Positions 42,320-44,732 of a stretch of DNA of 44,732 bases are shown here, one piece after another. The translations under genes and the position numbers were made by a program. Position 1 is the stretch's first letter; the number at the start of each line of letters is the position of its first letter. The notes under the pieces are model-generated. The model was given only the letters and a program-made list of their open reading frames with translations. It was not told the origin of the DNA and ran no database searches. Origin of the DNA: Planctomycetota bacterium (lineage in GTDB: Bacteria > Planctomycetota > UBA1135 > GCA-002686595); NCBI GenBank assembly GCA_011053145.1, contig DRLC01000063.1:1-44732 (forward strand), read 5' to 3'.

Positions 42320-43155
42320 TCCTCACCCTGCTCCTCCTGGTCGCCGGATGCCGGACCGCCTCGCCGAGTTCGACGTCCCCCCAGTCCGCCCACCCCACCT
42401 GCGCCCTCTGCGACAAGCCGATCCCCGATGGAAAGGCGGTCACCCTCGTCCTGGGGGACACGACGAGCTTCTACCGCTGTCCCCATTGCGCGCTGACCGC
42501 CCAGGCCGGGCTGCGCGAACGCTCCGTCCTGCATGCTCGCTCCGGGGTCGACGGCCGCGAGATCGAGGTCACCCACGACGGAGCCGCATGGGAGGTCGAG
42601 CCGCGGACGGCGGTCTTCCTGAGCCTTCCGGAAACGGCGGGCGAATGCCTGCAGCGGCACAAGGCCTTCACCGACGAGGACGAGTACGAGCGCTACCTGT
42701 CCGATCACCCGGAGTTCGGCGCGCTGGGCCCCAAGCCCTACACGATCGATGAGATCGCGCGGGTGCTCGCCGCGGGTCTCCCGGAGGATGGATCCACCCG
42801 GGTTGCCGCCGCTCCGGACGCGCCCCACGTGCTCGTCGTCGGCATGGTCACGCACCTGCCCTTCAAGACCGACGTCCTGCCCGCGATCGAGGAGGCGACG
42901 GCTCCGCTCGCGGGGCGCATCCATCTGCAGTTCGTCGACGCGACCGGCGCTCCCGGCAAGGCGATCCTCGGGGCCCACGGGATCCACGAGCACTTGCCGG
43001 TGGTGATCTTCGTCGACGACCGCTCGCAGTTCGAAGTGGCCGGGCACAGCGTCGATTTCCGGGGCTTTCCGGGTGAGGAAAGCTGGACCGCCGCGGACCT
43101 CTCCGCGGTCCTGCATGCCGAGCTCGAGCGCGGCGGCACCGGGTCCCAAAGGTGA
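42298..43155 (+). CDS. NosL-like lipoprotein with thioredoxin-like C-terminal domain
   Basis: A 285-residue lipoprotein (signal HALVLTLLLLVAGC, lipid Cys18). The N-terminal domain has two CxxC pairs: Cys35-Cys38 in TCALCDKPIPDG and Cys61-Cys64 in FYRCPHCALTAQAG, with the layout of a metal-binding NosL-like domain; relatives chaperone copper. Residues about 185-280 (HVLVVGMVTHLPFKTDVLPA, IEEATAPLAGRIHLQFVDAT, HLPVVIFVDDRSQFEVAG) look like a thioredoxin fold, without a CxxC there. It overlaps the MarR gene by 22 bp. Together they suggest a periplasmic metal or redox response, though neither the metal nor the partner is known. Confidence 0.68.
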   Translation: MHTPHALVLTLLLLVAGCRTASPSSTSPQSAHPTCALCDKPIPDGKAVTLVLGDTTSFYRCPHCALTAQAGLRERSVLHARSGVDGREIEVTHDGAAWEVEPRTAVFLSLPETAGECLQRHKAFTDEDEYERYLSDHPEFGALGPKPYTIDEIARVLAAGLPEDGSTRVAAAPDAPHVLVVGMVTHLPFKTDVLPAIEEATAPLAGRIHLQFVDATGAPGKAILGAHGIHEHLPVVIFVDDRSQFEVAGHSVDFRGFPGEESWTAADLSAVLHAELERGGTGSQR

Positions 43156-43285
43156 TGTGGACGAGAGAGTTCGCTCGACCGGACGATCCGGCGCAGTTCG
43201 GTGGGGCCGACCCACCGGGAGTGGGGTAGGCTTCTCCCCCCCCCCGATCGCTCCGCTCCCGTCCCCTACCGCCGATTCCATCCCG

Positions 43286-44140
43286 ATGCTCGAGTGCAAA
43301 GAAGTCCCCCGCTACCGCGTCACGAGTGTCGAGGAGATCCGGCGCCTCTTCGCGAAGCAGGAGCCCTTCATCACCGAGGAGCAGGACAACCCGGACTTCC
43401 AGGAGTTCGCGAAGATCTGCACGGCCGAGCACATTCGTGAGCTCTGGGCGAACCGCGACTGGCGGGTGCAGGACTTCGAGCAGACCGTGTTCGACCCCTT
43501 CGTGCCGCCCGTGGAGAACACCGCGGTCATGCCGTTCGACACGTTCCTCGAGCGCTTCGAGAACCCGATTCCCGGCCGCCAGAACTACGTGAACATCTGG
43601 CCGACCGAGGGCACCCCCTTCGCGATGGACTTCTTCGCGAAGATGCGTGAATTCGGGAAGAAGCTGCCGCTCACGCAGCCCGACGGCCAAGACCTCAAGA
43701 CCCTCTGGCTCGGCGGCAAGGGGACGATCACGCCGCTGCACTACGACACCTACGCGCGCTCCCACGGGACCGTGCGCGGAGAGAAGCTCTACATCTTCTT
43801 CCCCCCCGATCGCCACCACCTGAAGAAGCTCGAGGCGTACCCGGTGCGCACGACCCAGGGCTGGTGGAGCCGGATCGGCTTCGGCCCCCTCGACCCCGAG
43901 CTCTTCCCGCAACTCGAGGGGACGAAGCCCTGGCGCGCGCTCTGCAAGCCGGGGGACTTCGTCTGGCTGCCGCCGTGTTGGTGGCACCACGTCTCGATCC
44001 CGGAGAGCCCGACGATCACGATCAGCGCGACGCACCATGACCCGCACTCGAAGCGGTACTACTACCACTGGCGCATGCGGACGACGCGCTGGCTCGGACG
44101 GCGTCAGGGTGTGCTGCGGAAGGTCCTGGCGACGCACTGA
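43286..44140 (+). CDS. Cupin/JmjC-like Fe(II)/2-oxoglutarate oxygenase family protein
   Basis: A 284-residue protein of the cupin_8/JmjC group. The double-stranded beta-helix carries the facial triad: TITPLHYDTYARSHG (His152, Asp154) and LPPCWWHHVSIPE (His234 or His235). Other family blocks are QNYVNIWPTEGTPF, VRGEKLYIFFPPDRHHL, and PGDFVWLPPCWWHH. Relatives hydroxylate protein Asn/Asp/Arg or small molecules. ATG 43286 gives the full domain; the frame is open earlier without homology. It is 130 bp from the NosL-like gene and likely transcribed separately. The substrate is unknown. Confidence 0.82.
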   Translation: MLECKEVPRYRVTSVEEIRRLFAKQEPFITEEQDNPDFQEFAKICTAEHIRELWANRDWRVQDFEQTVFDPFVPPVENTAVMPFDTFLERFENPIPGRQNYVNIWPTEGTPFAMDFFAKMREFGKKLPLTQPDGQDLKTLWLGGKGTITPLHYDTYARSHGTVRGEKLYIFFPPDRHHLKKLEAYPVRTTQGWWSRIGFGPLDPELFPQLEGTKPWRALCKPGDFVWLPPCWWHHVSIPESPTITISATHHDPHSKRYYYHWRMRTTRWLGRRQGVLRKVLATH

Positions 44141-44145
44141 TCCAT

Positions 44146-44168
44146 CCCGGGGAGATCTTCCTCCCGGG
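44146..44168. terminator. Hairpin between convergent genes
   Basis: CCCGGGGAG-ATCTTC-CTCCCGGG, nine against eight bases with one bulged G, in the 36-bp gap between the JmjC-like gene and the convergent FtsW/RodA gene. No T-tract. Probably a bidirectional terminator. Confidence 0.45.
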
Positions 44169-44176
44169 CTGGATCC

Positions 44177-44732
44177 CTATCCCCGGAACGCGTCGAGGTC
44201 GAGCGACGGTTCGCGGCGGGCGGAGAGGCCCAGGGCGAGGCCCAGGGCGGCGAAGCTCGCCATCAGCGAGGAGCCGCCGGTGGAGATCAGCGGGAGGGTC
44301 AACCCGGTCATCGGCAACAGCCCGAGGTTCACGCCCACGTTGATGAAGAAGTGCGCGGCGAAGTAGAACGCGACCCCCGACACCACGAGCCGACTGAAGC
44401 GTTCGCGGGTGCGCGCCGCGGCGACGACCAGCAGTGAGGTGAACGCGAGGTAGAGCAACACGAGCATCCCGGCGCCGACGAACCCGCTCTCTTCGGCGAT
44501 GACCGCGAAGATCGAGTCGGACTCCCGCTCCGGAAGGTGCCCCGCCTCGTTCGCGACCCCGTGGCCGATCCCGGTCCCGAGCACCCCGCCGTTCCCGATC
44601 GAGACGCGTGCGTGGTACGCGTGGTAGGCGGGACCGTTGCGCTCCTCCCGGAGCGTCGCCCCGTCGAAGCAGCGCGCCCACACCTCGATGCGCTCGGCCT
44701 GGTAGCCGTGTACCCAATCGAGCTGCCACGCG
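44177..44732 (-). CDS. FtsW/RodA/SpoVE-type peptidoglycan polymerase, 5' end cut by window
   Basis: The C-terminal 184 residues of a SEDS-family glycosyltransferase. Reading in from the window edge, WVHGYQAERIEVWARCFDGA precedes VSIGNGGVLGTGIGHGVANE, HLPERESDSIFAVIAEESGF, then membrane segments and the signature GLTLPLISTGGSSLMASFAA. These are standard FtsW/RodA features; the Pro-Glu and Ser-Thr motifs are intact. Whether it is the divisome (FtsW) or elongasome (RodA) enzyme cannot be decided from this end alone. The N-terminal half, with the first membrane helices, lies beyond base 44732. Confidence 0.92.
   Translation of the reverse strand, partial: AWQLDWVHGYQAERIEVWARCFDGATLREERNGPAYHAYHARVSIGNGGVLGTGIGHGVANEAGHLPERESDSIFAVIAEESGFVGAGMLVLLYLAFTSLLVVAAARTRERFSRLVVSGVAFYFAAHFFINVGVNLGLLPMTGLTLPLISTGGSSLMASFAALGLALGLSARREPSLDLDAFRG

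Overview
The window is a GC-rich, gene-dense bacterial chromosome segment with no phage, IS, CRISPR array, tRNA or rRNA that I could find. The organism is Gram-negative: it has a KDO-8-phosphate synthase, a type II secretion secretin, and several lipoproteins with signal peptides. Alternative starts (TTG, GTG) are used repeatedly. The diverged CdsA signature and the YbeY variant recall Planctomycetota sequences I remember, and the bacterial microcompartment (BMC) operon would fit that phylum, but this placement is inference and Myxococcota-like lineages are not excluded.

Layout. 1-2711 (minus): 3' end of a valS gene and an RmlD-like reductase. 2820-4582 (plus): lipid kinase and kdsA with an ATGA overlap. 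4583-5725: a 1.1 kb stretch without a convincing protein gene. It holds a run of hairpins (possible ncRNA), a promoter, a clear c-di-GMP-I (GEMM-I) riboswitch, more hairpins and a strong intrinsic terminator pointing at the 3' end of a FliA/WhiG-type sigma gene. 5726-11211 (minus): the sigma gene, then purA-uppS-cdsA-phoH-ybeY as a tight cluster. 11442-16641 (minus): orphan hydantoinase B, GspK-like and secretin genes, and a small secreted protein. 16975-20508 (minus): pnp, rpsO and a lipoprotein. 20655-23711 (minus): a 1018-residue Ig-like lipoprotein, divergent from a plus-strand set of two TPR proteins, an HFDTDG protein and an MFS transporter (24003-30230). A 25-bp-stem palindrome holding both stop codons separates this from an HD-GYP response regulator on the minus strand, followed by a DinB-like protein and two small secreted proteins.

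The most interesting part is 33712-40067: nine minus-strand genes forming a BMC operon. In transcription order they are BMC-H, CoA-acylating aldehyde dehydrogenase with a Cys-rich encapsulation tail, BMC-H, divergent tandem BMC-T, two BMC-P pentamer proteins, a second BMC-T, an ACT-domain protein with a BMC-associated-looking N-terminal extension, and a UPF0210 (DUF711, PFL-like) protein. No known signature enzyme (diol dehydratase, ethanolamine lyase, glycyl radical enzyme, aldolase) is present, so this is a metabolosome of unknown substrate, with UPF0210 plus ACT as candidate core components.

The right end (40304-44732) has a secreted amidohydrolase, a MarR regulator with a palindromic operator that overlaps a NosL-like/thioredoxin-like lipoprotein gene, a JmjC/cupin-like protein, and the 3' part of a FtsW/RodA gene. 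The riboswitch, the HD-GYP phosphodiesterase and the sigma-28-type gene together point to c-di-GMP control of lifestyle in this organism.
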